A stretch of DNA of 54,271 bases from Ramlibacter sp. (GTDB lineage Bacteria; Pseudomonadota; Gammaproteobacteria; Burkholderiales; Burkholderiaceae_C). Shown one piece after another: positions 16,001 through 24,827 of the stretch. Position 1 is the stretch's first letter. Each line of letters begins with the position of its first letter. The notes beneath the pieces were generated by a model, which did not search any database, was not told the origin of the DNA, and was given only the letters and a program-made list of their open reading frames with translations. The DNA lies in the NCBI GenBank assembly GCA_014376765.1, contig JACMQX010000155.1, forward strand, positions 1 to 54,271, written 5' to 3'. Position numbers and translations under genes: made by a program.

Positions 16001-16025
16001 AAAGGCCCTCGCATGGAGGGCCTTT
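16001..16025 (-). terminator. Terminator of the MHS-family symporter gene
   Basis: AAAGGCCCTC (16001-16010) and GAGGGCCTTT (16016-16025) form a perfect 10-bp stem with loop GCATG, followed on the minus strand by TTA. It lies 36 bp after the symporter stop. Confidence 0.85.
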
Positions 16026-16061
16026 CGTATCAAGTCGGGCTCGTGCCCGGCACAGCGCGCA

Positions 16062-17717
16062 TCAGTCGCCTGCGTAGATATCGACGTCCTTGGTTTCCTT
16101 GATGAACAGCGTGCCGATCACAAAGGTCGCGCCGGCAATGATGATGGGATACCACAGGCCGTTGTACATGTTGCCCGTCTGCGCAACGATCGCGAATGCC
16201 GTGGTGGGCAACAGCCCGCCGAACCAGCCGTTACCAATGTGGTAGGGCAGGCTCATTGACGTGTAGCGGATGCGCGTGGGGAACATCTCGACCAGCATCG
16301 CCGCGATAGGACCGTAGACCATCGTCACCAGAATGACCAGGTAGGTCAGGATGGCGATGACCATCAGCGTGTTGGTCTTGGCCGGGTCAGCTTTGCTCGG
16401 ATAGCCGGCTGTCTTCAGGTCGTCTGCAATGAGCTTCCTGAACTCGGCATCACGCTTTTTCAGGTCGTCCGGTGCCATGCCCTTGCTGCTGTAGCTGGGG
16501 ATGGCAGTCTGGCCAATCTTGATGGTGGCAGGCGTTCCGGCTGGGGCAGCCACGTTCTCGTAGCTCACCGACGCGCCGGCCAACACCTGTTTGGCAATGT
16601 CGCAAGAGCTGGTGAACTTGACCGTGCCGGTGGGGTTGAACTGGAACGAGCACTCATTCGGGTCAGCGGTGACGATCACCTTATTTTTCGCCTGCGCAGC
16701 GTAGAGGTCGGGATTGGCCGCCTTGGTCAGCGCTTCAAACACGGGGAAGTACGTAAGGACCGCAATCAGGCAACCGGCCATGATGATGGGCTTGCGGCCG
16801 ATCTTGTCCGACAGGGTACCGAAGATCAAAAAGAACGGCGTGCCAAGGATCAGTGAAGCCGCAACATAGAGGTTGGCCGACGCGCCATCCACCTTGAGTG
16901 CCTGCGTCATGAAGAACAATGCATAGAACTGGCCGGTGTACCAGACCACGGCCTGGCCGGCGGTCAGGCCGATCAGTGCCAGGATCACGATCTTCAGGTT
17001 CTTCCATTGGCCGAAGGATTCAGTCAGAGGCGCCTTGGAGGTCTTGCCCTCAGCCTTCATTTTCTGAAATGCGGGCGACTCGCTGAGACTCAGACGGATC
17101 CAGACGGAAATAGCCAGCAGCAGGATCGAGACCAGGAAAGGAATGCGCCAGCCCCAGTCGGCAAAGGCGGCTTCACCCAGCGCCGTGCGGGTTCCCAGGA
17201 TGACCAGCAGGCTGAGGAACAGGCCCAGCGTGGCTGTGGTCTGAATCCATGAGGTGTAGGCGCCGCGCCTTCCGTGCGGTGCATGCTCGGCAACATAAGT
17301 GGCCGCACCACCATACTCACCGCCGAGTGCCAGGCCCTGCAGCAGACGCAGCACGATGAGGATGATCGGCGCCGCAACGCCAATCGTTGCGTAGTTGGGC
17401 AAGATACCCACGATGAACGTGGACAGGCCCATGAGCAGAATGGTGACCAGGAAGGTGTATTTGCGGCCGATCATGTCGCCGATGCGGCCGAAGAAAATCG
17501 CGCCAAAAGGACGCACGATGAAACCCGCCGCGAAGGCCAGCAAGGCAAAGATGAAGGCCGAGCCTGAATCCAGGCCGCTGAAGAATTGCTTGGCGATGAT
17601 GGCCGCCAGCGATCCGTACAGGTAGAAGTCATACCACTCGAATACGGTTCCTAGTGACGAAGCAAAGATGACTTTGCGCTCCTCCGGTGTCATGGGGCGT
17701 GCAGCTGCTGTGGCCAT
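16062..17717 (-). CDS. MFS transporter, metabolite:H+ symporter (MHS) family, with a periplasmic insert
   Basis: 551 residues. Seen: MTPEERKVIFASSLGTVFEW and YDFYLYGSLAAIIAKQFF at the start, FGAIFFGRIGDMIGRKYTF (loop 2-3 motif), GLALGGEYGGAATYVAEHAP and FGTLSDKIGRKPIIM, all typical of MHS symporters (proline/betaine, alpha-ketoglutarate, shikimate). Between helix 9 and helix 10, residues ~329-448 form a ~120-residue extramembrane segment with Cys356 and Cys372 that ordinary members (~430 residues) lack. By topology it faces the periplasm. Substrate unknown. It stands alone, with its own terminator. Confidence 0.9.
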   Translation of the reverse strand: MATAAARPMTPEERKVIFASSLGTVFEWYDFYLYGSLAAIIAKQFFSGLDSGSAFIFALLAFAAGFIVRPFGAIFFGRIGDMIGRKYTFLVTILLMGLSTFIVGILPNYATIGVAAPIILIVLRLLQGLALGGEYGGAATYVAEHAPHGRRGAYTSWIQTTATLGLFLSLLVILGTRTALGEAAFADWGWRIPFLVSILLLAISVWIRLSLSESPAFQKMKAEGKTSKAPLTESFGQWKNLKIVILALIGLTAGQAVVWYTGQFYALFFMTQALKVDGASANLYVAASLILGTPFFLIFGTLSDKIGRKPIIMAGCLIAVLTYFPVFEALTKAANPDLYAAQAKNKVIVTADPNECSFQFNPTGTVKFTSSCDIAKQVLAGASVSYENVAAPAGTPATIKIGQTAIPSYSSKGMAPDDLKKRDAEFRKLIADDLKTAGYPSKADPAKTNTLMVIAILTYLVILVTMVYGPIAAMLVEMFPTRIRYTSMSLPYHIGNGWFGGLLPTTAFAIVAQTGNMYNGLWYPIIIAGATFVIGTLFIKETKDVDIYAGD

Positions 17718-17869
17718 GAAAGTCTCCTGTTAGTTGTTTAGATCGCGATGTAGCGGGTAGAGTGTTGAAATCGCATCTGACGCAGCGCTGACAGAAGCGG
17801 CACTTGCACTGCAGTCCCCTGCATATCAGCGTTCAAGCAAGGGAAATCCCCAATAGGGCATTCCCCCGT

Positions 17870-19939
17870 TCAAGTGGGTTTGCGCGGCCTGTCGCCGATG
17901 CTGATCGCCCAGGCAACCAACAATCCCAGCGGCACGCCAAACACACCTGCGGAAACCGGATGGATGCCAAACCACAAGTCACCGCCCGATGGCAGGCCTG
18001 AATAGGATCGCAGCGGTCCGGCATTAAGCAGCATGTAAGCCAGGGTGACGCCCAGCCCCGACAGCATGCCGGCCACCGCACCACGCCGGGTCGTGCCCTT
18101 CCAGAAAATGCCAAGGACCATGACGGGCACAAAAGCCGAGGCAGCCAGCGAAAAAGAGGCCGAGACGAGCGGCAGGATTTCAGCGGGCTTGAGTGCCGCG
18201 ACAAAGGCGGCCACCATGGCAACCGCAAGCAGCGCGAACTTGGAGAGGATCACGCGATGCTGCGGCCTCACCGGGCGGGTCGTCTCAGCAAAGTACATGT
18301 CGCGCACCAATGCATTGCTGATCGTGAGCAACAGGCCGTCGGCTGTGGACAAGGCTGCAGCCAGCCCCCCGGCTGCAACCAGGCCGGACAACACATACGG
18401 CAGGCCGCCCAGTTCAGGCGTTGCCAGCATGATGAGGTCTGCGCCCAGGCGGATTTCTCCCCATTGCAAAATTCCGTCACCGTTGACGTCGCTCACCGAG
18501 ATCAAGGACGCGTCCACCTTGGCCCACTGCGCGATCCAGGCCGGCAAGGCTTCGAAGCTGCTGCCCACCAGCCCCTGCATGACCTCGAACTTCACCAGTA
18601 CCGCCAGCGCCGGCGCGCTCGCGTACAGCAGGGCAATAAAAAAGAGCGACCAGGCCACAGACGTTCTGGCTTCGCGTACCGTGGGCGTTGTGTAGTAACG
18701 CGTGAGCAAATGCGGCAGCCCCGCTGTACCCACCATGAGGCAGAACATCAGCGCCAGAAAATTCAGCCGCGAGTTGCTGAACTTTTCACGCTCAAGGGGC
18801 GTGCCGTTCGGGTCCCCGCTAAACGCCTGGCTGTGCAGCGGCGATCCGCCCAGCGGCTTGGCGCGCTCGTAGCTTTCGCGCATGGCCCGGGTCCACAGTT
18901 CGCGGGCGCTCGCCGCGTCATGCGGCAAAGCCGCAAGCTCCCGGCTGGCAGCCACGATGACGGCCAGGTCGGCGCCCTTGGCCTTGAGGGCACGGATGCG
19001 ATCCTGGCCCGCCAGCTTCTCGCGCAGCAAGGCGGCGTCAATGTCCTGCAGCCGTGCTTCATAGTCGTGCGCACGGCGGAGAAATTCAGCGCTCACCTGC
19101 TTTTCTGCGGGCGAGTCGATCAACTGCTTTTCCAGCTCGGCAATTTTCTGCAGCTGCGTGCCGTACACAAGAGGGGCCAGCGGGTTGCCAAGCTGCTTGT
19201 ACGCCAGCCATGAAACAGGGATGAGAAACGCCATCAGGAGCACCACGTACTGCGCCACCTGCGTCCAGGTGATGGCCCGCATGCCGCCGAGGAATGAGCA
19301 CAGCAACACCCCTCCCAGGCCCAGCAGGATGCCAATCTCGAACTGCACGCCCGTCAGGCGCGACGCAATCAGCCCAATGCCATAAATCTGCGCCACCACA
19401 TAGGTGAATGAACACAGCACCGCAGCCCCCGCTGCCAGGCGGCGTGGCCACCGCCCGCCAAAACGCAGCTGGAAATAATCCGGCACGGTGTACAGGCCCA
19501 GGCGGCGAAGGTGCGGCGCCACCAGCAGGCCGACCAGACAGAAGCCGCCCGTCCAGCCCAGGATGTAGGCCAGGCCCCCAGGTTGCCCGTCCGAGCCCGA
19601 AAAGCCTTGCAAATAAAGACCTCCTGCGAGGCTGATGAATGATGCAGCGCTCATCCAGTCGGCGGCTGCTGCCATGCCGTTGTACATGGCCGGGATGCGC
19701 CGGCCGGCCACGTAATACTCCTCCGCATCGCTGGTGCGGCCGTAGATGCCGATGCCGGCATAAACCATCACGGTGAAAAACAGGAAGATGGGGCCGATCC
19801 ACTGGCGGGAGAGACCTTGCTCCTCTGCCCACGCCATGAGGGAAAGAAACGCAACAAGTCCCAATGTGAACGTCGCCAGTGTCCGGTGAAGGCGCCGCTT
19901 GTAGGCCGCGTATTGCGCAGGCGGCCAGGCGTCAGGCAT
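17870..19939 (-). CDS. Sodium:solute symporter, VC_2705/ActP-like, with coiled-coil insert and EF-hand loop
   Basis: 689 residues from ATG 19939, behind CAGGAG; it overlaps the DUF4212 stop by 8 bp. The SSS core is clear: YYVAGRRIPAMYNGMAAAAD, WMSAASFISLAGGLYLQGFS, GYTVPDY-like YTVPDYFQLRFGGRWPRR, GGMRAITWTQVAQY, and ALSTADGLLLTISNALVRD. Residues ~258-386 form a charged, helical insert (IAELEKQLIDSPAEKQ, RLQDIDAALLREKLA). Residues 484-495, DVNGDGILQWGE, fit a 12-residue EF-hand calcium loop. Relatives with DUF4212 partners carry acetate or other monocarboxylates; the substrate here is inferred. Confidence 0.9.
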   Translation of the reverse strand: MPDAWPPAQYAAYKRRLHRTLATFTLGLVAFLSLMAWAEEQGLSRQWIGPIFLFFTVMVYAGIGIYGRTSDAEEYYVAGRRIPAMYNGMAAAADWMSAASFISLAGGLYLQGFSGSDGQPGGLAYILGWTGGFCLVGLLVAPHLRRLGLYTVPDYFQLRFGGRWPRRLAAGAAVLCSFTYVVAQIYGIGLIASRLTGVQFEIGILLGLGGVLLCSFLGGMRAITWTQVAQYVVLLMAFLIPVSWLAYKQLGNPLAPLVYGTQLQKIAELEKQLIDSPAEKQVSAEFLRRAHDYEARLQDIDAALLREKLAGQDRIRALKAKGADLAVIVAASRELAALPHDAASARELWTRAMRESYERAKPLGGSPLHSQAFSGDPNGTPLEREKFSNSRLNFLALMFCLMVGTAGLPHLLTRYYTTPTVREARTSVAWSLFFIALLYASAPALAVLVKFEVMQGLVGSSFEALPAWIAQWAKVDASLISVSDVNGDGILQWGEIRLGADLIMLATPELGGLPYVLSGLVAAGGLAAALSTADGLLLTISNALVRDMYFAETTRPVRPQHRVILSKFALLAVAMVAAFVAALKPAEILPLVSASFSLAASAFVPVMVLGIFWKGTTRRGAVAGMLSGLGVTLAYMLLNAGPLRSYSGLPSGGDLWFGIHPVSAGVFGVPLGLLVAWAISIGDRPRKPT

Positions 19940-20198
19940 CGGGCAGGTCTCCTGCCGCCTGCTGTGCATCGTCAATCCGGTTCATCGCCCAGGCATAAAA
20001 GGCGAGGATGGCAATGAAGACCAGCACGGCGCCCTGCGCGGCCATCCAGTAATTGAAGGGCCAGCCGGCCACCATGAAGTCGAACTCTCGCGCGAAAAAG
20101 CAGAAGCCGAATGACACAGCGGCCCATAGCGCCAGCAGCGACGCCTTCAGGACCAGCACCTGGGTGCTGAGTTGTTCGGTTGCCGAGGCAGCTTGCAT
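19932..20198 (-). CDS. DUF4212 small subunit of a sodium:solute symporter
   Basis: 88 residues with two membrane helices (LLALWAAVSFGFCFF and MAAQGAVLVFIAILAFYAWA) around FAREFDFMVAGWPFNYWM, a hallmark of DUF4212/YjcH-like proteins. These small proteins are encoded just before VC_2705-type symporters and are thought to act with them. The 8-bp overlap with the symporter start shows translational coupling. Confidence 0.9.
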   Translation of the reverse strand: MQAASATEQLSTQVLVLKASLLALWAAVSFGFCFFAREFDFMVAGWPFNYWMAAQGAVLVFIAILAFYAWAMNRIDDAQQAAGDLPDA

Positions 20199-20262
20199 GC
20201 GCGAATCATCGCATCAGCGCCGGGCGCAGCGACTAGGTATTTGCTAGCGCCCTGCCCTCATG

Positions 20263-22662
20263 TCATGCCTGCCTGGTCGCCAGCTGTTTCCAGGTTTCAA
20301 TCACGCTGTCCGGGTTCAGCGAGATGGACTCGATGCCTTCATCCGCCAGCCACTGGGCAAAGTCCGGATGGTCGCTGGGGCCCTGGCCACAGATGCCCAC
20401 ATATTTGCCTTGCGCCTTGCAGGCCTTGATCGCCCGGCTCAGCAGCGCCTTGACGGCGGGGTCGCGCTCGTCGAAGTCAGCTGCGAGCAACTCGAGCCCG
20501 GAGTCGCGGTCCAGTCCCAGGGTCAGCTGCGTGAGGTCGTTGGAGCCGATCGAGAACCCGTCGAAGTACTGGAGGAACTCATCAGCCAGGATGGCGTTGC
20601 TTGGCACCTCGCACATCATGATGATCTTGAGGTCCAGCTCACCGCGCCTGAGCCCGTGCAGCGCCAGCAGCGAGGTCACCTTTTCAGCCTGGCCCAGCGT
20701 GCGCACAAAGGGCACCATGACTTGCACATTGCCAAGGCCCATGTCGTTGCGCACCCGCTTGATCGCCTCGCATTCCATCGCGAATGCCACACCGAAGTCG
20801 GCGCTGATGTAGCGGGCAGCACCGCGGAAACCAAGCATCGGGTTCTCTTCCTCCGGCTCGTAACGGGAGCCGCCAATAAGCTTGCGGTATTCATTGGACT
20901 TGAAGTCGCTCATGCGCACGATCACGGGCTTGGGCCAGAACGCAGCTGCAATCGTGGCCACGCCTTCAGCCACCTTGTCGACATAAAAAGCACGCGGCGA
21001 GGCATGGCCCCGCGCCACTGACTCGACCGCCTTCTTCAGGTCGGCGTCCACATTGGGATAGTCCAGGATGGCCTTGGGATGCACCCCGATGTTGTTATTG
21101 ATGATGAATTCCAGCCGGGCCAGGCCCACGCCCTCATTGGGCAGCTGGCAGAAGTCAAACGCCAGCTGGGGGTTGCCCACATTCATCATGATCTTGGTTT
21201 TGATGTCGGGCATGGTGCCGCGCTCCACCTCGGACACTTCGGTCTCGATCAGGCCGTCGTAGATGAAGCCGGTGTCTCCCTCGGCGCAGCTCACGGTGAC
21301 CAGCGTGCGGTCCTTGAGCATGCTGGTCGCATCACCGCAGCCCACCACGGCGGGTATGCCTAATTCGCGCGCAATGATGGCGGCGTGGCAGGTACGCCCG
21401 CCCCGGTTGGTCACGATCGCGCTGGCGCGCTTCATGACGGGCTCCCAGTTCGGGTCGGTCATGTCAGTGACCAGCACGTCGCCGGCCTGGACCTTGTCCA
21501 TTTCGCTGATGTGGCTCACCAGCCGGACAGGCCCGGTGCCGATTTTCTGGCCAATAGCCCGGCCCTCGGCCAGCACGGTGCCCTTGCCCTTGAGCTTGTA
21601 GCGCAACTCGGCCTTGCCTTCCTGCTGGCTTTTGACCGTCTCGGGCCGGGCCTGCAGGATGTACAGCTGCCCGTCGGTGCCGTCCTTGCCCCATTCGATG
21701 TCCATCGCACGTCCGTAGTGCTCTTCAATCACAAGGGCGTAGCGGGCAAGTTGCTCCACATCGGCATCGGTCAACGAATAACGGTTGCGCTGCTCGGCAG
21801 GCACGTCTGTGGTCTTGACCAGCTTGCCGGTACCAGCTTTTTCTTCGGCGCTGGAAAACACCATCTGGATCAGCTTGGAGCCCAGGTTGCGCCGGATCAC
21901 GGCCCGCTTGCCGGCCCGCAGCATCGGCTTGTGGACGTAGAACTCATCCGGGTTCACGGCGCCCTGCACCACCGTCTCGCCCAAGCCGTAGCTGGAGGTG
22001 ATGAAGACCACCTGGTCAAAGCCGGACTCGGTGTCGATGGTGAACATCACACCCGCCGCACCCAGGTCAGAACGTACCATGCGTTGCACGCCGGCGCTCA
22101 AGGCGACATCCGTATGGGCAAAGCCCTTGTGGACCCGATAGCTGATGGCGCGGTCGTTGTAGAGCGAGGCAAATACTTCCTTCATCTTGTGCAACACATC
22201 TTCAATGCCAACAACATTGAGGAATGTTTCCTGCTGACCCGCGAAGGACGCATCGGGCAGGTCCTCGGCTGTTGCAGAGGAACGCACTGCAAAGCTGGCC
22301 TGCGTGTTTTGCGCGCTGAGGGTGGCGAAGGCTTCACCAATGGATTTTTGCAGGTCGGCTGGAAAGGGCTGGCCTTCCACCATGGCGCGAATCTCGGCGC
22401 CGACTAGCGCCAGGGCGCGGACGTCTTCAGTGTCCAGTGCAGCCAGGCGGGCGTTGATGCGCTCGTGCAAGCCGTCATGCTTGAGGAATTCACGGAACGC
22501 GTGGGCCGTTGTGGCAAAACCGGTGGGCACGCGCACGCCTTGCGGCAGCTGGGAAATCATCTCGCCGAGGCTGGCGTTCTTGCCGCCGACCGACTCGACG
22601 TCGGTCATCCTCAGGTTTTCAAACGGTACGACCAGGGCGGTCGGGCTGAATAATGCAGACAT
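20263..22662 (-). CDS. ppsA: Phosphoenolpyruvate synthase
   Basis: 799 residues from ATG 22662, behind GGAG. Seen: [54 protein letters not shown] and ETFLNV (ATP-grasp domain), the swivelling phosphohistidine domain [20 protein letters not shown], and the C-terminal PEP/pyruvate barrel with [27 protein letters not shown] and [15 protein letters not shown]. It makes PEP from pyruvate and ATP for gluconeogenesis. The divergent ppsR encodes its regulator. The frame open to 22743 is ignored because the family starts here. Confidence 0.97.
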   Translation of the reverse strand: MSALFSPTALVVPFENLRMTDVESVGGKNASLGEMISQLPQGVRVPTGFATTAHAFREFLKHDGLHERINARLAALDTEDVRALALVGAEIRAMVEGQPFPADLQKSIGEAFATLSAQNTQASFAVRSSATAEDLPDASFAGQQETFLNVVGIEDVLHKMKEVFASLYNDRAISYRVHKGFAHTDVALSAGVQRMVRSDLGAAGVMFTIDTESGFDQVVFITSSYGLGETVVQGAVNPDEFYVHKPMLRAGKRAVIRRNLGSKLIQMVFSSAEEKAGTGKLVKTTDVPAEQRNRYSLTDADVEQLARYALVIEEHYGRAMDIEWGKDGTDGQLYILQARPETVKSQQEGKAELRYKLKGKGTVLAEGRAIGQKIGTGPVRLVSHISEMDKVQAGDVLVTDMTDPNWEPVMKRASAIVTNRGGRTCHAAIIARELGIPAVVGCGDATSMLKDRTLVTVSCAEGDTGFIYDGLIETEVSEVERGTMPDIKTKIMMNVGNPQLAFDFCQLPNEGVGLARLEFIINNNIGVHPKAILDYPNVDADLKKAVESVARGHASPRAFYVDKVAEGVATIAAAFWPKPVIVRMSDFKSNEYRKLIGGSRYEPEEENPMLGFRGAARYISADFGVAFAMECEAIKRVRNDMGLGNVQVMVPFVRTLGQAEKVTSLLALHGLRRGELDLKIIMMCEVPSNAILADEFLQYFDGFSIGSNDLTQLTLGLDRDSGLELLAADFDERDPAVKALLSRAIKACKAQGKYVGICGQGPSDHPDFAQWLADEGIESISLNPDSVIETWKQLATRQA

Positions 22663-22691
22663 GGGGAAACTCCAGAAGTTGAAACCGGGTC

Positions 22692-22727
22692 TGCGAACAG
22701 GGCGGCGCCCAAGGCGCCTGCTTCGCA
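22692..22727 (-). promoter_or_regulatory. Bulged hairpin in the ppsA leader
   Basis: TGCGAA (22692-22697) pairs with TTCGCA (22722-22727), CAG with CTG, and GGCGCC (22704-22709) with GGCGCC (22713-22718) around CAA. It lies about 30 bases upstream of the ppsA start. No T-run follows, so it is not a plain terminator; a translation- or stability-related structure is possible. Confidence 0.4.
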
Positions 22728-22875
22728 CAGGCTGGCGCTGCAACTTTGTATTTGTTGGAATGGGTCAGCGCAAGCCATGAAAAATGAGCGGTATCGCAGT
22801 AAGTTTGGATAATGAACCGATTGTAGGTGGCGCATAAATCATCACACGCCTGCGCAACCGAAAGAACATTTGAAC

Positions 22876-23700
22876 ATGCTGCCTTCCCGCACAGTCTTTT
22901 TCATCTCCGACGGTACGGGCATTACGGCCGAAACATTTGGCAATGCCATCATGGCCCAGTTCGAGCTCAAGGCCCGCCATGTGCGGCTGCCCTTCATCGA
23001 CAGCGCCGACAAGGCTCACCAGGCTGTACGCCAGATCAATCACACCGCCGTGCTGGAAGGCAAGAAGCCGATCGTTTTCACGACATTGGTGAACATGGAA
23101 GTGCTGGGTGTCATCAAGGCGGGCTGCCAGGGCATGCTGCTGGACATGTTTGGCACCTTTGTGCGGCCGCTTGAAACCGAGCTGGGCTTGACCTCCAACC
23201 ACCGCATCGGCCGCTTCAGCGATGTGAGCAAGAGCAAGGAATACAACGACCGCATAGAGGCTATCAACTTCAGCCTGTCACATGACGACGGGCAGTCAAA
23301 TCGTGACCTGGAAAGTGCGGATGTGATCCTGGTGGGCGTGAGCCGCAGCGGCAAGACGCCGACCTCGCTTTATCTGGCGATGCAGTATGGCCTCAAGGCC
23401 GCGAACTATCCCCTGATCCCTGAGGATTTTGAGCGCCGGCAACTGCCGCCTGCGCTGGTGCCGCATCGCCAGAAAATATTTGGTCTGACGATCCTGCCCG
23501 ACCGCCTGAGCGAGATCCGTAATGAACGCCGGCCAAACTCCAGATACGCCTCGATCGAGAATTGCCGTGCGGAAGTCAGCAATGCCGAAGCGATGATGCG
23601 CCGCGCGGGGATACGCTGGCTGTCGACGACGACCAAGTCGATCGAGGAGATCGCGACGACGATCCTCCAGGAAATCATGCCGGACCGGCTGACTTACTGA
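22876..23700 (+). CDS. ppsR: PEP synthase regulatory protein (DUF299 bifunctional kinase/pyrophosphorylase)
   Basis: 274 residues from ATG 22876 (a TTG at 22870 would add two). Seen: RTVFFISDGTGITAETFGNA, the P-loop-like VGVSRSGKTPTSLYLAMQYG, then KAANYPLIPEDFE, GLTILPDRLSEIRNERRPNS and STTKSIEEIATTIL. Members phosphorylate (ADP-dependent) and dephosphorylate a threonine of PEP synthase. The gene faces ppsA across 213 bp, so enzyme and regulator probably share regulatory DNA. Confidence 0.95.
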   Translation: MLPSRTVFFISDGTGITAETFGNAIMAQFELKARHVRLPFIDSADKAHQAVRQINHTAVLEGKKPIVFTTLVNMEVLGVIKAGCQGMLLDMFGTFVRPLETELGLTSNHRIGRFSDVSKSKEYNDRIEAINFSLSHDDGQSNRDLESADVILVGVSRSGKTPTSLYLAMQYGLKAANYPLIPEDFERRQLPPALVPHRQKIFGLTILPDRLSEIRNERRPNSRYASIENCRAEVSNAEAMMRRAGIRWLSTTTKSIEEIATTILQEIMPDRLTY

Positions 23701-23767
23701 CCTTCAAACCTGCGGCGTATTGCGCAGACAATCACAGCCACTTCCACACGGCAACCAGGACCCCATC

Positions 23768-24244
23768 ATGCAAGGCGACCCCCAAGTCATTCAACAGCTT
23801 CAAGCCCAACTCAAGAACGAGCTCACGGCCATCAACCAGTATTTCCTGCACTACCGCATGTTCAAGCACTGGGGCGTGGACAAGCTGGCCAAGAAGGAAT
23901 ACGAGGAGTCCATTGGCGAAATGAAGCACGCCGACAAGCTGATGGACCGCATCTTCATGCTGGACGGCCTGCCCAATCTGCAGGACCTGGGCAAGCTCAT
24001 GATTGGCGAAAACGTACCCGAAGCGCTGCAATGCGACTTGCGCAGCGAGCAGGTCGCGCAGGCCACCATCAAGGACGGCATTGCGGCGTGTGAAATAGCC
24101 CGTGACTATGTGTCCCGCGAGCTGCTGCGAGGCATCCTGGACGACACCGAAGAGCACATCGACTTCCTGGAAACCCAGCTCGACCTGATTGGCAAGGTGG
24201 GCCTGCAAAACTACCTGCAGTCGCAGATGGGCGAGATCAGCTGA
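23768..24244 (+). CDS. bfr: Bacterioferritin
   Basis: 158 residues from ATG 23768, behind AGGA. Ferroxidase ligands sit at canonical places: Glu18, Glu51 and His54, and the EEHIDFLE segment with Glu127/His130; Met52 is the haem ligand. It forms a 24-mer that stores iron and detoxifies ferrous iron. It is 67 bp after ppsR and about 200 bp before bfd, its reductant partner, which is consistent with an iron-handling cluster. Confidence 0.96.
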   Translation: MQGDPQVIQQLQAQLKNELTAINQYFLHYRMFKHWGVDKLAKKEYEESIGEMKHADKLMDRIFMLDGLPNLQDLGKLMIGENVPEALQCDLRSEQVAQATIKDGIAACEIARDYVSRELLRGILDDTEEHIDFLETQLDLIGKVGLQNYLQSQMGEIS

Positions 24245-24284
24245 GCCGCTGATTGCATGGCGCTCTTGCACAGCGCAGTTACAC

Positions 24285-24349
24285 CGCGCCATTGAATCGC
24301 GCCATTGAATCGCGCCATTGCACCGTGCAATTGCATCGCGCAATAAGGG
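24285..24349. repeat. Five tandem copies of a 13-bp unit
   Basis: The unit CGCGCCATTGAAT occurs twice exactly (24285-24297, 24298-24310), then as CGCGCCATTGCAC, CGTGCAATTGCAT and CGCGCAATAAGGG, decaying rightwards. It lies between bfr and the bfd promoter. The copy number could vary between strains. Confidence 0.85.
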
Positions 24350-24376
24350 TCTATTCCCCGGCTGTTCAGCAGGCCA

Positions 24377-24406
24377 TTGCAAATGCGACACATTCGCATC
24401 TATACT
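24377..24406 (+). promoter_or_regulatory. Promoter of the bfd-tonB-exbBD operon with a Fur-like operator
   Basis: A -35-like TTGCAA (24377-24382) and a -10 TATACT (24401-24406) stand 18 bp apart. A perfect inverted repeat ATGCGA-CACAT-TCGCAT (24383-24399) fills the spacer, where a repressor would block polymerase. Its form and the iron genes downstream suggest Fur, although the match to the classical 19-bp Fur box is only partial. Confidence 0.55.
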
Positions 24407-24443
24407 GGTTTATCTTCAACAGCCAGCCCACACTGCCTGCACC

Positions 24444-24749
24444 ATGATCGTCTGTGTTTGCCACCGCATCTCTGACCGCGACATTGCCCGCCACGCTCGC
24501 GCGGGCATGGGCTTTGAGGAAATCCAGTTTGAACTTGGCGTAGCGACCCAATGCGGGCAATGTGAAGGTTGTGCCAGAGACGTGGTGGCGCAGTGCAGCG
24601 CCACGAATCCTGTCGCGGCTTTGCACTGCGAGTCGCAACCGGGCGCGGTGCAGTCCGCAGCCATAGCCGGCGTGCAGGCCGTGATACAGCTTGCCTCCTC
24701 CATCACGGAAAGCAGGGCGTGGAACTCCTCACAACACTTGGCAGCCTGA
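24444..24749 (+). CDS. bfd: Bacterioferritin-associated ferredoxin-like [2Fe-2S] protein
   Basis: 101 residues. Cysteines at 4, 6, 37 and 40 give the Bfd/NirB-type 2Fe-2S pattern (CVC, then CGQC); Cys43 is extra. Segments MIVCVCHRISDRDIARHARA and GMGFEEIQFELGVATQCGQC are typical. Bfd delivers electrons to bacterioferritin to release iron. The C-terminal half (~55-101) is not part of the basic ~64-residue Bfd fold and is poorly conserved in appearance. First gene after the operator-containing promoter. Confidence 0.9.
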   Translation: MIVCVCHRISDRDIARHARAGMGFEEIQFELGVATQCGQCEGCARDVVAQCSATNPVAALHCESQPGAVQSAAIAGVQAVIQLASSITESRAWNSSQHLAA

Positions 24750-24790
24750 TCCTCGTCCTGGCTTGCACCTGGCTGGTATTTCGCGCATAA
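24719..24790 (+). CDS. Candidate 23-residue single-span membrane peptide
   Basis: A GTG start at 24719, behind AAGCAGGG, overlaps the end of bfd in another frame. It encodes a short acidic start (VELLTT) followed by a strongly hydrophobic run LGSLILVLACTWLVF ending RA. A membrane span with a positive cytoplasmic tail, sitting between bfd and tonB on the same transcript, is suggestive. Its small size leaves room for coincidence, and I know no named family. Confidence 0.35.
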   Translation: MELLTTLGSLILVLACTWLVFRA

Positions 24791-24827
24791 CCCACGCGAA
24801 TGCCGCAGCCAGCAACGTGGCGATTGG

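Noticed and set aside
21385-22407. A 340-codon open frame antisense to ppsA
   Set aside because: Composition is typical of a shadow frame; no motif; ppsA covers it fully.
24318-24443. Upstream extension of the bfd frame
   Set aside because: It crosses the promoter and operator and includes tandem-repeat DNA; Bfd proteins begin at the CVC segment, i.e. the ATG at 24444.
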